Shown: positions 35,401 to 46,920, numbered from the stretch's first letter. The stretch: 64,000 nucleotides of DNA from Todiramphus chloris collaris (GCA_025345505.1 JANVCC010000120.1:1760768-1824767); one strand, 5' to 3'. The notes: a model not told the origin generated them from the letters alone. Numbers and translations are program-made.

Positions 35401-35699
35401 CTCACCTCCGTTCCCCTGCCCAAGGCAATCCAACCCTGACCCATGCTGTGTCCTGGACACCTTTCCAGGAACTGCTCACCGCCTCCATCCTCGGAGGGGT
35501 TTGTGGTCTCAGCTCTGAGGGGAACGCGCAGCCACCCGGGTTATGTAATTCCACAGCATTAAGGTGAATAACAATAACAAAACTGCCCTTCCCAAGGCTG
35601 CTGAGGGGCTCCTGTCCCTCTTGTCTTATGCGCCTTGCTTCATATTAACTCCTTTCTCCTCCCTCCACAATGGGTGTGATGCTTCTGCGCGTCCTAGAG
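29401..35699. other. unique noncoding sequence
   Basis: Over 6 kb without recognised genes, RNA genes or transposable elements. It is AT-richer between about 29.5 and 32.5 kb. Open frames stay below about 135 codons and are not recognised. Confidence 0.5.
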
Positions 35700-36050
35700 A
35701 AGAAAAGCTCTCCATCACATTGAAATGCGAGGCTTCCTCATTAGAATTTAATTTGCACCGATAGAGTGGAAATTATCATGTCAGTGCAGAGAAAAGAAAC
35801 AGTGATTCAGGAGAGAAGCGTTTTGATAAATTGTACCAAGCGCTTTTATCACCCACGAGCATAAATGGAGACTTGGCTCGGGGAGGTTGGTACATGGCTT
35901 CCTAATGACCCTCCACGGAAGGGACAGATGGCCCTGGTGACAGTGTGAGCCCTTCCTATTTTTTTTCTGAGTAGCTGTAGCTGTTGTCATGGCAACCCCC
36001 ATTACAACAAAACCTCGCAAATATATTTTCAATTAATTCCTGAAAGATCT
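35700..36050. promoter_or_regulatory. candidate conserved noncoding element with an X-box
   Basis: This repeat-free block has dense, motif-like sequence: CTCATTAGAATTTAATTTGC, GTTTTGATAAATTG, GCGCTTTTATCACCC, a near-palindromic X-box (35983-35996) and TTTTCAATTAATTCC. It does not look like a decayed transposon or a coding exon. The call rests on texture and the X-box; conservation must be checked. Confidence 0.28.
35983..35996. promoter_or_regulatory. near-palindromic RFX X-box
   Basis: GTTGTCATGGCAAC differs at one position from the ideal palindrome GTTGCCATGGCAAC bound by RFX factors. It is the best full-length RFX-type site I noticed in the window. Confidence 0.4.
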
Positions 36051-36304
36051 AAGAAGTGGGACGCATTTCTCGCATGAGACAGTAACACCTGCGTTAGTAT
36101 TTTCGTGGTGGTTATTGTTCTCCTGCCAGACGCTCCACGTGCGGCGGGTGGAAGCTCTCCCGAGCTCAGACATGTCTCAGAAACCTGTCAGCTGGGAGTG
36201 ATGTTAACCCCAACATGGGAAGCCTCCTTCCCCATCACTCCTCCAGAAGGGATGGAGGCAGCGCTTCCATAGCAGAGGTGCCAAGACTCAGTGAGACCAG
36301 ACAT

Positions 36305-36463
36305 CAGTCTAGGGAAGAGGCTGAGATGAGACCTTATTGCTCTCAACAGCTGCCTGAAGGGAGGTTGTAGTGAGGAGGGTGTTGGTCTCTTCTCCCAGGT
36401 GACTAGTGGTAGGAAAAGATGAAATGGGCTTAAGTTGTGCCAGGGGAGGTTTAGGTTGGATGA
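36305..36463 (+). mobile_element. CR1 LINE fragment, left part of a second interrupted element
   Basis: Matches CR1 ORF2 and early 3' region from AGTCTAGGGAAGAGGCTGAG through TTATTGCTCTCAACAGCTGCC to GGTTTAGGTTGGAT. The expected continuation (TTAGGAAAGATTTCTTTCCTGAGAG) appears only at 36869, after a different CR1 with its own 3' tail. The subfamily resembles the copy at 5103. Confidence 0.92.
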
Positions 36464-36870
36464 TGAAGGGGCTGGAACACCTGCCTTACGAGGAAAGGCT
36501 GAGACCTGGGGCTCTTTAGTCTGGAGAGGAGAAGACTGTGAGGGGATCTAATTAATGTCTATAAATAAATGAGGGCTGGGTGTCAAGAAGGCAGGGGCAA
36601 TCTCTTTTCACTTGTGATGGGATGAGGGGCAATGGATTCAAGCCTGAATACAGAAAGTTCCACCTCAACATGAGGAAGAGCTTTTCTGTGAGAGTTGTAG
36701 AGCATTGGAATAGACTCCCCATGGAGTCTTCTTCTCTGGAGTCTTTCAAGACCTGTCTGGATGCATCTCTGAGTGATCTGCTCTAGTCTGGTCCTGATCT
36801 GGCAGGGGGTTTGGACTCGATGATCTTCAGAGGTCCCTTCCAAACCCTACCATTCTGTGATTCTGTGATT
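36464..36870 (+). mobile_element. 5'-truncated CR1 LINE inserted inside another CR1
   Basis: It begins near AAGGGGCTGGAACACCTG, contains the block for [23 protein letters not shown], and ends with ATTCTGTGATTCTGTGATT at about 36870. The type matches the copies at 12766, 40974 and 43522 (CAGAGGTCCCTTCCAA ending). Its position between two halves of another CR1 makes it the younger element. Confidence 0.94.
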
Positions 36871-37070
36871 AGGAAAGATTTCTTTCCTGAGAGAGTGGTG
36901 AGGCCTTGGAATAGGCTGCTTAGGGAGGGGATAGAGTCACCATCCCTGCAGGGGTTCAAACAACATCCAGATGTGGCACCTCAGGCCATGGGTTAGTGAT
37001 AATGATAACATTTAGTAGACAGTTGGACTTGATGTTCTTGAAGGTCATTTCCAACCTTAACGGTTCTATA
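36869..37070 (+). mobile_element. CR1 LINE fragment, right part of the interrupted element
   Basis: It resumes at TTAGGAAAGATTTCTTTCC, passes through AGGCTGCTTAGGGAGGGGATAGAGTC, and ends with GGACTTGATGTTCTTGAAGGTC and AACGGTTCTATAACC, a diverged CR1 3' end. Together with 36305-36463 it forms one element of about 360 bases. Confidence 0.92.
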
Positions 37071-39048
37071 ACCAAATACCAAACAAGAAGGTATTTAGGT
37101 GCCCCATTCCCATCCGAAAGCAATGGAGCTGCAAAGGAAGACACCCCTCATCTGTGAATGGCCCCAAGCCAGGGGAAAACCACCTCTGCAGGCAGCCTGG
37201 ACTAGGGCTGGAGCCTTGATTCATTCCTCAGACTGTGGGAAACCATCTCCTGTAAGCTGGTTTGGGTTTAGCTGTCGTTCCCACCTCACTTTCTGCTGCA
37301 CTATCTCCAGACCTGATCTTTTTACTCAGTGCAACTGCATTTTTTTTTAATTTCTAGTCCTTTCCTTCTCTTTTTTTTTCTTATTGCCTGCCATCTTTGA
37401 ACATCTGATTCCTCATTCAGAAAGACAGATGTTAAATAACTGCTCCATGTCTCCCCAGAGTTTTCCTCCCCTCCCATTGCTGATGTTGCCACATCTTTCT
37501 GGAGAAGGAATTTTTCATGTTCTCTCTGAGCCTGCCTTGCAGAAAGATCATGAATTACAGAGTTCCCTCACTTTGATGTCTCTAGTGCTTTGGGCCAAGT
37601 TTCCCCATTTCCCCCAGTGGCTGTTGCACTGGAAAAGGATTGTCTTGTTCATGGGGATACAGAGATCTGAGAAAGGAATGTAGGAGTCCTTGAAGAAAAA
37701 TATGCAATTACCAGCAAGAGACCTCTCCCTGGGGTGAATCAGAGCACTTTGATGCTCGTTATTGTCCACAATGGGCAGCTTCCCAGCTTCTGGCTCTGGT
37801 TGCTTGGCTGCCCACATCCTGACTGCATGCAGGGACAGGACCAAGGCATGTCCCCCTCACTCTACACCCATGTCTCCATGGCCCAGGAGGAGCTGCAGCT
37901 CACCTCAACCTCCAGCAAGCCTCAGGCAGCCTGGATTATCCAGATCTGGGAAAAGGATGGTGCAGGTAGCCCAAAGGTGCTCCGTCCTGCCACCAAGAAG
38001 CAATCTTAGGGCCATCATTCCTGAAGGACTCAGAGCCCTGTGGCTGTGGCAGCAGGAGGACAGCTAAAAGCCTGGCAGAAGTTCATCATTGCTTATTCTG
38101 AGCTACTCCAACACCATACGCAACTGCCCACAGCACTGCTCAAGGGGGCTGTGGACATGATGGTGACTTTGTGGGAAATCCCGATTGGCTTGAAGCTCAG
38201 CTCAGAATGAGATGAGGTGAATGGTGGAAGGCTGAAGGAGGAAAGAGAGCCTTGTGGCAAGGTGCTGGTCCATCCTTAAACCAATGCTCTGCAGCCAAAG
38301 GGCTTTTGCTTTCAGAGGTAGTCCAGGCTCACTGGCTCAAAGCCCTGCCTGGTGCCACCTTCCAGACATCATTTCAAAGCACTTTGCTCTATTATTCATT
38401 TTTCTTAATAACAATATATTAAAAAAAAATCCCATACAGAAAAAAAATAAAAAATTCCTTGCCCTGTTCAGGCCTATTCGTTCCCAATGGTTTTGTCCCA
38501 GAATAAACACAGACATGTTTTGAAGCTTGTTGTGAAAGGAGATTAACTCTAAAATCTGCTTCCTGGCTTTGAAGGCTGCAGACCAGCATGGCTTTTATTA
38601 TTAGCTAGTCATTAGACTGAGTGACATATAGAAGGAATAATTGCTTGGCGTGTTTGAGGGTTGAAGGATGTTAATTAAGAAGTAAAATGTTTGTTTTTTC
38701 TTCTCTGAACAAAGCAATCCGAGGGTTTGTGTTGTGCCGGCGTTTCCATCCCAAGAGGCAGGTCTGATCTCTCTCCCGGGGGTTTGGGAATGTGAGTGTC
38801 TGCGGCAGCTCCGCTCCCACCGCTGCAGTCGCATCCCTGGGGTGCGCCACTGTCACCACGACGTGATGTGAACCAGGGAGGAACGCTACGGGAGCAGCCA
38901 GCGCTTGTGGCTGGGTGAGCTCAGAGCCACGCGGGCAATCGTGCACGGGCAGAGCTCGAGCAGAGCCGACACTCCTCTCCCTGGAGAAGTCTGAGCAGCT
39001 ACAGATGGGTGTTGGGGGTCCACACCTTGCCCAGTACTGGTGACAGCA
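37071..39048. other. unique noncoding sequence with a small CpG cluster
   Basis: No gene recognised. A CpG-rich patch lies at 38735-38965. A-runs occur near 38420-38455. Confidence 0.5.
38735..38965. promoter_or_regulatory. small CpG-rich patch
   Basis: About 19 CpG in 230 bases by hand count, near the expected number for its GC content and well above the surroundings. It is shorter than a typical island and lies just upstream of a GC-rich CR1. It could be a small regulatory island or the effect of local GC-biased gene conversion. Confidence 0.3.
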
Positions 39049-39676
39049 TCACAGAATCCCAGCATGGTGGGGTTTGGAAGGAAGCCCTGGAGATGCTCTG
39101 GTGCCACCCCCCTGCTCCATCCAGCAGGGGCACCCAGAGCAGGGGCCCAGCAGCGCAGGGTCCAGCCGGGGTGGGAATCTCTCCAGAGAAGGAGACTCCA
39201 CAGCCTCTCTGGGCAGCCTGGCACAGCCTCCCACACCCTCACACCAAAGAACTTTCTCCTCCTGCTCAGATGGAGCCTCCTGGGTTCCAGTTTGTGCCCA
39301 GTGCCCCTTGTCCTGTCCCTGGGCACCACTGAGCAGAGTCTGTCCCCATCCTCTCACCCCCCAGGGCCCTTCAGCTCTTGCTCAGCATTGCTCAGCTCCT
39401 CTCTCAGGCTGCTCTTCTCCAGCTGCACAGCCCCAGGGCTCTCAGCCTTGCCCCAGCACAGAGATGCCCCAGGCCCCTCAGCTTCTTCATGTCCTCTGCT
39501 GGACTCTCTCCAATACTTGTCTCTTTTAAACTGCGGAGCCCAAAACTGGACACAATATTTTAAAGTTGGCCTCACAAGAGTAGAGTAGGGGAGCAGGAGA
39601 ACCTCCCTTGACCTGCTGGTCACACTCTTCTTCAGGCCCCCCAGGAGACCATTGGCCTTCTTGGCCACTGATGGCC
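39049..39676 (-). mobile_element. CR1 LINE, reverse strand, GC-rich young subfamily
   Basis: On the reverse strand it runs from the RT region ([36 protein letters not shown]) to a 3' tail read as TCACAGAATCCCAGCATGG on the + strand. It contains the block with GCACCCAGAGCAGGGGCCC that is shared with 3262 and 46921. Over about 165 bases it differs from the 46921 copy at roughly one substitution and one single-base indel by eye. Confidence 0.95.
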
Positions 39677-40418
39677 AAGGTCCCGCTGGAGATGGAGGAA
39701 GAAAGGCAGTGCTCAGGACCAGCTGCAAACATGTGAAACCATTTCCATTTCTGTCCTGTCTGCCCTGCCACGCTGGGCCCTTCCTTTACTGCTTGCACCT
39801 GGTTGCTCCAGGCACATTCATCACCTCCAGTCCATCCGGCTCAGCTGATTTCTAGAGCCACAAAGTGTCGCTGCTTTCCCAGGCTGCTCTGGGAGGAAAG
39901 ACAGCAGATCCCTGGCTTTATTCTCAATTGCGAAAATCAACACAATTATTCGCAGAATAAATTTAGTCCCTGCACCCCAGTCCAACTTTTCTTCACGGAA
40001 TGGATAAAAGTGTCTATTCTGGGTCCCTGGGTAGGGAAGACTCTGCCACAAAGTGGGGAGGGAGAGGAGCAGGCTGCGTGTCTCAGAAGATCAGGAAGAG
40101 ACCATAGATAGGTGTGACATGAACGCAAACGGTGCAATGGCAGCTTACAATGCAGAGCCACATCCTGCAGTGTGGCACTCTCCCACCTCTGTGCCCATCA
40201 CCCTGGAGGACTTTGGGTACCACGCTTAGCACATCAATCCCCACTCCTCGCCTACTGCCTTGGCTGTGCTTCTTGCTGAAGGCTTTGCAACACCACAAGC
40301 AGAAGGTGCTATATTGCCTGCCATTAGTTATGGGCTTGCTCCCTGCTCTGCCATCATGCTGCCTCTCCTGGAATACTTGGCTCTTCTTTTTGCACCTCTC
40401 CAGGTTCACAGTTTGATG
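39677..40418. other. unique noncoding sequence between CR1 copies
   Basis: No recognised repeat or gene; only short, unrecognised frames. Confidence 0.5.
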
Positions 40419-40470
40419 TCACAGAATCACAGATTGTTAGGGGTCGGAAAGGACCTCCGAAGATCTGTCA
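40419..40470 (-). mobile_element. very short CR1 3' end, reverse strand
   Basis: The sequence TCACAGAATCACAGATTG followed by GGTCGGAAAGGACCTCCG is the complement of the last 50 bases of a CR1 3' UTR. This is an extreme 5' truncation. Confidence 0.85.
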
Positions 40471-40973
40471 GAAAAGGAAAATACAGAAGAGAGTGTCAGC
40501 CTTGTGGGAGCGTGGTGGCCATGGCTGAGCTGTGGGGAAGGTGGGGAGGAATCAAGCAGCAGCATCTCCACATCGAGCTCAACCGTGCACCAACCCTGTG
40601 ACACAGAGGGGTTCTGCGGGTGCTGCAAAGCGCTGGGGGTGTTTGCTTGCAGGAAATACTCATCAGGGGAGTGGCTGCCCTGCCAAGTACGAGATCCTGA
40701 CGAGGTTGAGTTACCTCATGCCACCCGCTCCCTCAGGCACCACGCCAGCGGCGTAAGGGGAGATGCGGTGACCTTTCGGCAGTGACACATCGGGAGAGCT
40801 GTGTGACTAAATTCAGCTCTGCCATGCTCCTGCCTGCTGATGTTACATATGAGAAGCGCCGTGGCTGGAGCTTGCAGGTTGCTTGGAAAGGGGACAGGAA
40901 CATCACACTGTGACTCACTGGGTAGGCTGTCCCCATGTGTCACCTGCACAGGAAGAGGCACCACTCTGGGAGG
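40471..40973. other. unique noncoding sequence
   Basis: About 500 bases between two CR1 copies with no recognised feature. Confidence 0.5.
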
Positions 40974-41380
40974 TCACAGAATCACTGAATTGATATAGGG
41001 TTGTAGGGGACCTCTGGAGATGATCGAGTCCAACCCCCCTGCCAGAGCAGGTCCACCCAGGGCAGCCCACACAGAACAGATCCAGGGAGGGTCTTGAAAG
41101 TCTCCAGAGAAGGAGACTCCACAGCCTCTCTGGGCAGCCTGGGCCAGGCTCTGGCACTCTCACACTGAAGAAGTTTCTCCTCATGTTGCGGTGGAACCTT
41201 CTACACTCAAATTTATTCTTTGTCCTGTTACTGGGCACTGCAGAAAAGAGATTGGCTCCTTCCACTTGACACCCACCCTTCAGATATTCATAGACATTCA
41301 TAAGGTCCCCTCTCAGCCTTCTCCTCTCAAGACTAAACAGCCCCAGTTCCCTCAGCCTTTCCTGGCAGGGGAGATCACCA
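40974..41380 (-). mobile_element. CR1 LINE, reverse strand, with an ORF2 segment in an ATG-initiated chimeric frame
   Basis: The left end TCACAGAATCACTGAATTG is the complement of the 3' tail. The reverse-strand frame reads [20 protein letters not shown] and NMRRNFFSVRV without interruption. This stretch is part of a 222-codon frame (40915-41583) whose ATG lies outside the element, in flanking DNA. No function is implied, but the CR1 coding part is well preserved. Confidence 0.94.
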
Positions 41381-43521
41381 TGGTTTGGGAGGCAGAGCGA
41401 TTCAGCTCCGTGTCTCAGTGCTCTTTGTGGGCCACCTCGTGCTCCAAGCACTGGAAAAACCCCTGCACAATGCTGATGGTGTTCCTGCACTGGTGGAGCT
41501 GGGCAGCCACTTTGGCACACGGGTCCTCCTCCATGACTGGTGCTTGTACAGAGGGTATCAGCCAAATACTTTGCTGTCTCCATTCACGGTAATTTTGTGT
41601 CCCGATATTTAAGGTGTTTCGCTTTCTCTATCTCAGAGCTCTCACAAGGTCTGATAAGGAGGCAGGAGGGTAGGTTTTGGTATTTCTTGTGTGTATTGAC
41701 CACAGGGGTCATCCTCAATCCCACAGGGGTCATCCTCAATCCCACAGGGGTCATCCTCAATCCCACAGTGGAGGAGATGAGGTGCAAAGAAGTTAGTGGG
41801 AAGAGCGGTGCTTTGAGGAAGCTGGAAACAGCTTTGTGGCAGCAAAGTGCCTCCAGGAGCACAGCATTCCCAGGAGCCCAGCCTCTTCCACCCTGTTCTC
41901 TGCACGGGGAGGACAGGGCGGCCGTTGTCACCGTGTTGTCCCTGTCACACACTGGATGGCTGCTCGCTGAGCCCACCATGTCTGAGCATCCTCCTCCAAA
42001 GCTTCTGTAGGAAAACCAGCTGGGAACACCGTGAGATAAGGAGAGGAAACAGTTCCCAATGCTGCTGGTGGGTGTTTATAGACGCTATAAGTTTTCCCTT
42101 TAATTAACCTTCATGTTGAAGCCATTCTCAACACAAAGATCAGAAATAGCCTTAACTTAAGACAAGCAGGAGGAAATAAAAAATAAACTAGTGCTAAGAT
42201 GGACATAGTCCCTTTCTGGAGGGAACCATACACTGCCCCTCCCCCTGAGAATATGGAAAATCAAAAAGGTCCATTTTCAGGCCGGTGAGACACTTTCCCA
42301 GGCTGCAGCACACGCTTTCCCAGAGGTTTAACCCCGTGCACTCCTGGGTTCTTTTTGTTTTTCTTTTTAACTCATCTGAAACCTCCTTGGTGAACTGGAG
42401 GTTCATCAGCATTATTGGACTCCTTTAACAAGAAAAAAATGTATAAAACCAAGACACAATATTTACAGACCGAACAAAACAAACGGCTGGGAATTTTTTG
42501 TTCAAGCATGACCAACCCCTGCCCCGTGCAATGCAGATTTCACAGGGGACACCTGTTTTCCCTTCCACATGAGGTTATTGAGCAATCGCAGCCCATCCTG
42601 CAGTCCTTCCAAGTGCACTCGGAGCTACTGGTGTCACTCAGCGGGTACCACGTGACTCTAGATGCATTAAGGTGCTCGAATATGTAGGAATTTTAAATTA
42701 TTTTAGTCAGGGAACAAAAATGGCTAAGGGAGGAGAGGTAGAGGTCAGGGCGTGATCCTGGAGCTAATCTCAGAGAGGCAGCTGTACCCAGAGCAGGCTG
42801 GGCATGGATTAACTGGCAGTGGAAACTCTGAGCCTACTGCCTGATTTATCCAGGAAGGAATTTGCTGCTGTTGGGGTAGGTCTGCATTGCCTTTTCTAAC
42901 TGCACCACGTACTAGGAGCTTTGATGCTCAAATCAGCTTGCAGAAATACAGAAAAAAACAGCCAGGAAGTGATCTGAAAGAGTTTTCTGGTGTAGGTATC
43001 TCCCTGATACCTGTTTCTCCAGCCTGCTTGCTCTTCATGTTTGTCCTAAAGTGGGTCTGAATCTTCTTCTGGCTGCAGCTGGAGCTCATCTCTGTGCTGT
43101 TCACCACAGGCTGTAGGTTGCTCCTCCCTCCCTTCAGCAGACACTCGTGTTTGAAGACTGCTGGGCATCCCATCTGCGCTGAGATATCAGCAGCTCCAGT
43201 CTCCACTCCCTCCCCATAGGTCTTGTTCTCTCCACTTCTGTTTTTCTCTCGTTTTTCACCTCCTCTATCTCACTGATTTTTTTTTTTTCCTCTTGAATTA
43301 CATCACTGTTTGTGTTCAGCTTACAATCCCCCAGCTACGACTTTTCTTTCTTTTTTCTTTTCCCCTGCTTTTGCTGCCCAAACACTTCTTTCTATGCCTT
43401 ATTGGTGCAAGTGCTTAACTGTGGTGCCTGGCTCCTGTCCCTGCTGAACTGAGTTCTATTGTTTCAGACCATTTCTCCCAACTGTCAAAATCATTTCAGA
43501 TTCAGCTCCTGTGCTGCAACA
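41381..43521. other. unique noncoding sequence with a 21-base minisatellite
   Basis: No recognised gene. Contains the minisatellite at 41701-41763 and an unrecognised short + frame near 41409-41545 described in the findings. Confidence 0.45.
41701..41763. repeat. minisatellite, 21-base unit, three copies
   Basis: The unit beginning CACAGGGGTC and ending CTCAATCC is repeated three times without a difference, followed by a partial CACAG. Because 21 is a multiple of 3, open frames across it show a repeated heptapeptide, which should not be read as protein evidence. Confidence 0.96.
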
Positions 43522-43679
43522 TGTTGTGGAGTCTCCTTCTCTAGAGACTTTCAAGACCCATCTGGATCTGTTCCTGTGTGGGCTGCCCTGGGTGACCCTG
43601 CTCTGGCAGGGGGGTTGGACTCGATGATCTCCAGAGGTCCCTTCCAACCCCTACCATTCTGTGATTCTGTGATTCTATG
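43522..43679 (+). mobile_element. short CR1 LINE 3' fragment
   Basis: It starts at GTTGTGGAGTCTCCTTC in the last coding part and ends in GTGATTCTGTGATTCTATG. It is 5'-truncated, of the same type as 36464 and 12766 (GACTCGATGATCTCCAGAGG). Confidence 0.95.
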
Positions 43680-46600
43680 TTTGCAGTTTCTCCCAGTGGG
43701 TGTCATCACCAGATTCAGTGAACTCCTGTGTCACGCTAATTTGTTCCTGCACTCATGGCCCATAGCTGGAATGGAATCATGCCCTTGGAAAGGACCATGT
43801 CTTGAGCATGGTATGGCAGCGTTCCCATTCCCAGGTTGCAAGTAGATGCTCAAACGGTACAGAATAATAGATCTTCCCATGATTTCTGAAGTCAGTTCTC
43901 TTTGAACATACCACTGACACTTGCAGTTCGTTGTACACACACATCCGGGGGCGTGTTATTTGTAGGAATACGACTGTCCTCTGCAGAAAGCAAATACTTG
44001 GCTAAGGATGCCAAAATGTCATGTCAAAATTGCCTGTACAGCTAAGTTTGGGCTGCTGGCCAACAATCAGAAAGAGTGTCACTGATTTCAGCAAACCAGT
44101 TACACATCTTGCCTGACACACACCTTGTGAATAATCACGGAAACATTTTGCGGGTGACACAAGAACCAAGTTTTGTTTGCAGTTGCCAAATAAGCAAAGA
44201 GTGAAGCAAGTCACATAAACGGCTCTGTGTTTACAAAACGGAAACAGGGGAAAAAAAAAAGGTTTCGGTTTTGTAATAAACAGCACAGAGCAGATTATTT
44301 GCCTGACTGAAATTTATAGGAGGAAAGATGCGTGTGAAACAATGTTCTCAAAGAAGGGCCAAGCCTTTCGTTCAACAGAGCAGTTGTTGTAGCTGTGTTA
44401 AAGACTGCAGAAAGGAAACCTATGCTGATAGCCGTATAATTCATCTGAAAAGAACTCAGTCCTTTTATTACCTTTTAAAGTCACTTTTTAGTCCTCCATG
44501 AAGTTCCCATTCAAAATAGCTCTCCAAGTTTTGCTGGCACATCCTTCTAGACTTTCCAAGACCCAGACTAAATTTTCATTTGCCTAGATGCATCCCAAGA
44601 AGTTTTCCCACTGCAGACCATCCAAACTATTGTTCCCCCTTCAAGGTACTGAGCATTTCTACCTAACAACAGCTGTCACTTAACTGAGTCTTTTTGAAAA
44701 TCCTAAGCACACACATTCCTTTGAGCTTCCTTTGCAAAGCTGTATCTGGAAACATCCCTGGAGGAATTTGTTCCTATTCATCAGCATCGCTTTCATAATG
44801 GTCTATAAACAGATAAACAACCAGCGTGATCTGTGAAACAACGTGTTGCAGGTCAGAGCTCAAAATGCTGAGATTATCTCTTGCCATTCAGAGCTGATAC
44901 AACTCCTCCTGGTCCCAGGTTCACCATACCTACCCCCTGGGACTGACAGATGCTGCTGAATGTTTTCTGTACAAGGATGGGATGCAAAGAGTCTTGTATG
45001 TGGCCACCTTTGTTTACTGGTCCCAGGGGTGACTATCCACTCCCTGCCACATCCAACGAGGACAATCTGTCCCCTGGATCTGGATGTAGGCTCCCGTCAC
45101 ACTCCTCTGACCCCATGGGGCAGCACCTTAAACCATATCTATTTTGCAGTCTAGGTCCTGGATGACTGGTATGCATACGACTAGAATGACACCGGTACAG
45201 TTGACATGACAGCTTGCTCTCCATCTAAGGATGGCACATTGAACCGACACTTTTGTTTCTCCCTTAGCAGCTTCCAAATCACAGCAGCAGGCTGCACTGT
45301 GGGGTCCCGTCGCTGCAACACGTTTGTCCACCCAGGTTCCTAGTTCTGATGGACGTACCCTCCTTGAAGGACCATGACACAAGTGTTTCGGTGATGGGGC
45401 TGGTCAAAAAGCCAACATTTTCCACTCAGAAGCCTCCTCTTTCCCATCAGGTGCTGCTGTGGTTTATTTTGGAGGGAGAAGCAAGGAGCCTGCCCCGGCC
45501 CTTGATTGCAGAATGCTGCATTGCTACCTGGTGCTGTTCCACTGCAATGATGTAATGCTGTAGAGAGCACATGTACCGACAAGAGACATCTGCATCTGCA
45601 TCACGCAAACACGTGCAAGGATAGCGGGGGGTGAACTGCCTTCTGAAGTGCTTATTGCTCAGACACCTTCACCTTGCCTGCTTCTGCAGGTCCCTGGGGG
45701 ACTGCAGATCTCACAGCCTGGCTGTAACACAGGCTTGGGAGCCTGGAAACTGTTAAAAATTGGGCTTTTTTTGCAATTCACCAAAGCTGAAGCGGTTTCT
45801 CCTGTAGAGCAATCTGGTTAAAATCTCAGACAGTGGTTTGGCTCAACCCTGCTGTGTTCACCCTAGTTGGTAGGTGGCCCCCCAAGACCCTGACACTGCT
45901 GTCCTCCATCCCTGGTGTCTGACTGGGGAAGAGCTGTGGGGCCTGCTCTGGGGCTGCAGAAGGGACTGCTCCTCCCAGGCTTAGGGTGTCACCCATTGTC
46001 TCCTGTGCCACCCACCAAGGGGCTGTTGGAGGTCTGTTCTGCCTTCACCGTGGCTTTGGTGTCCACTCTCTGCCATTCCCTCTTCTCCCTCTCAAGGTCA
46101 GGTCCTCACAATTCCTTTCTCCTCTTCTCTACCTTCACCTTCCTCAGCATTTTAGAGTGCCTCCCTGTCTCCAACCCTCTCCACCCCATTCAGATGCCAG
46201 CCTGATGTTTTGCAGCACACCTTGTCCCTTCCCACCTCTTCCATCACCTTCCCTCCCCTTTATGGCTGCTCCTCTGTGACAGTCACCACCAATTCCACCC
46301 CGTCCCTCCCATCCTGCCCCTCTTCTGAGCAGGGTAAGGATGCTGCCATGGCAGGGTAGGACTCAAGGATGGATCAACTTCAGCCGTAGAGGCAGGGGAC
46401 AGGCAGACAGGCAGGCATTTCAGATCTCTCCCTTCAAATCTCTCCTGCAAACAGACAGTTGCTTTATGTCAAAGACTGTGTGCTTGGCCATGTCTGAGCT
46501 GCATGAATACTGCCTTCAAGAGAGATGTAGCTTGAAGGTTGTTGCCACTCCAGTAAATAAAAAGCAGGCCCTTTTATCATTTTAAGTGGCTTGTTTTTCA

Positions 46601-46920
46601 TTTGGACGTATGTGGAATTCAAACAGGGCAATAAACTTCAGTCTCTCCTCTTTAACAGGCTTTGCCCTGTAAAACGCAGCCAGACCTACCATGCCAAGAC
46701 TCGTGTGATGCAAGGGTCAGGCAGGGATCACTCTTCATTAGCAGCAGTAAAAAGCCAGCCCTGCCTCACTCTTCCAGGCAAATCCCAGCTCTGGTGCAGC
46801 CAAAGGGGAGACCATTAACTGGGAAGTCACAGTCTTACCCCAGGGCAGCAGCTTTCCACAAGACATTACTCTCTGTGCCTCCCCCAGTGCTGCATTGCAC
46901 TCGCTCTCCTGATGCTTCGG
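43680..46920. other. unique noncoding sequence
   Basis: Over 3 kb without recognised genes or repeats, apart from a pyrimidine-rich stretch at about 46080-46330 (CCCTTCCCACCTCTTCC type). Open frames are below 100 codons. Confidence 0.5.
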
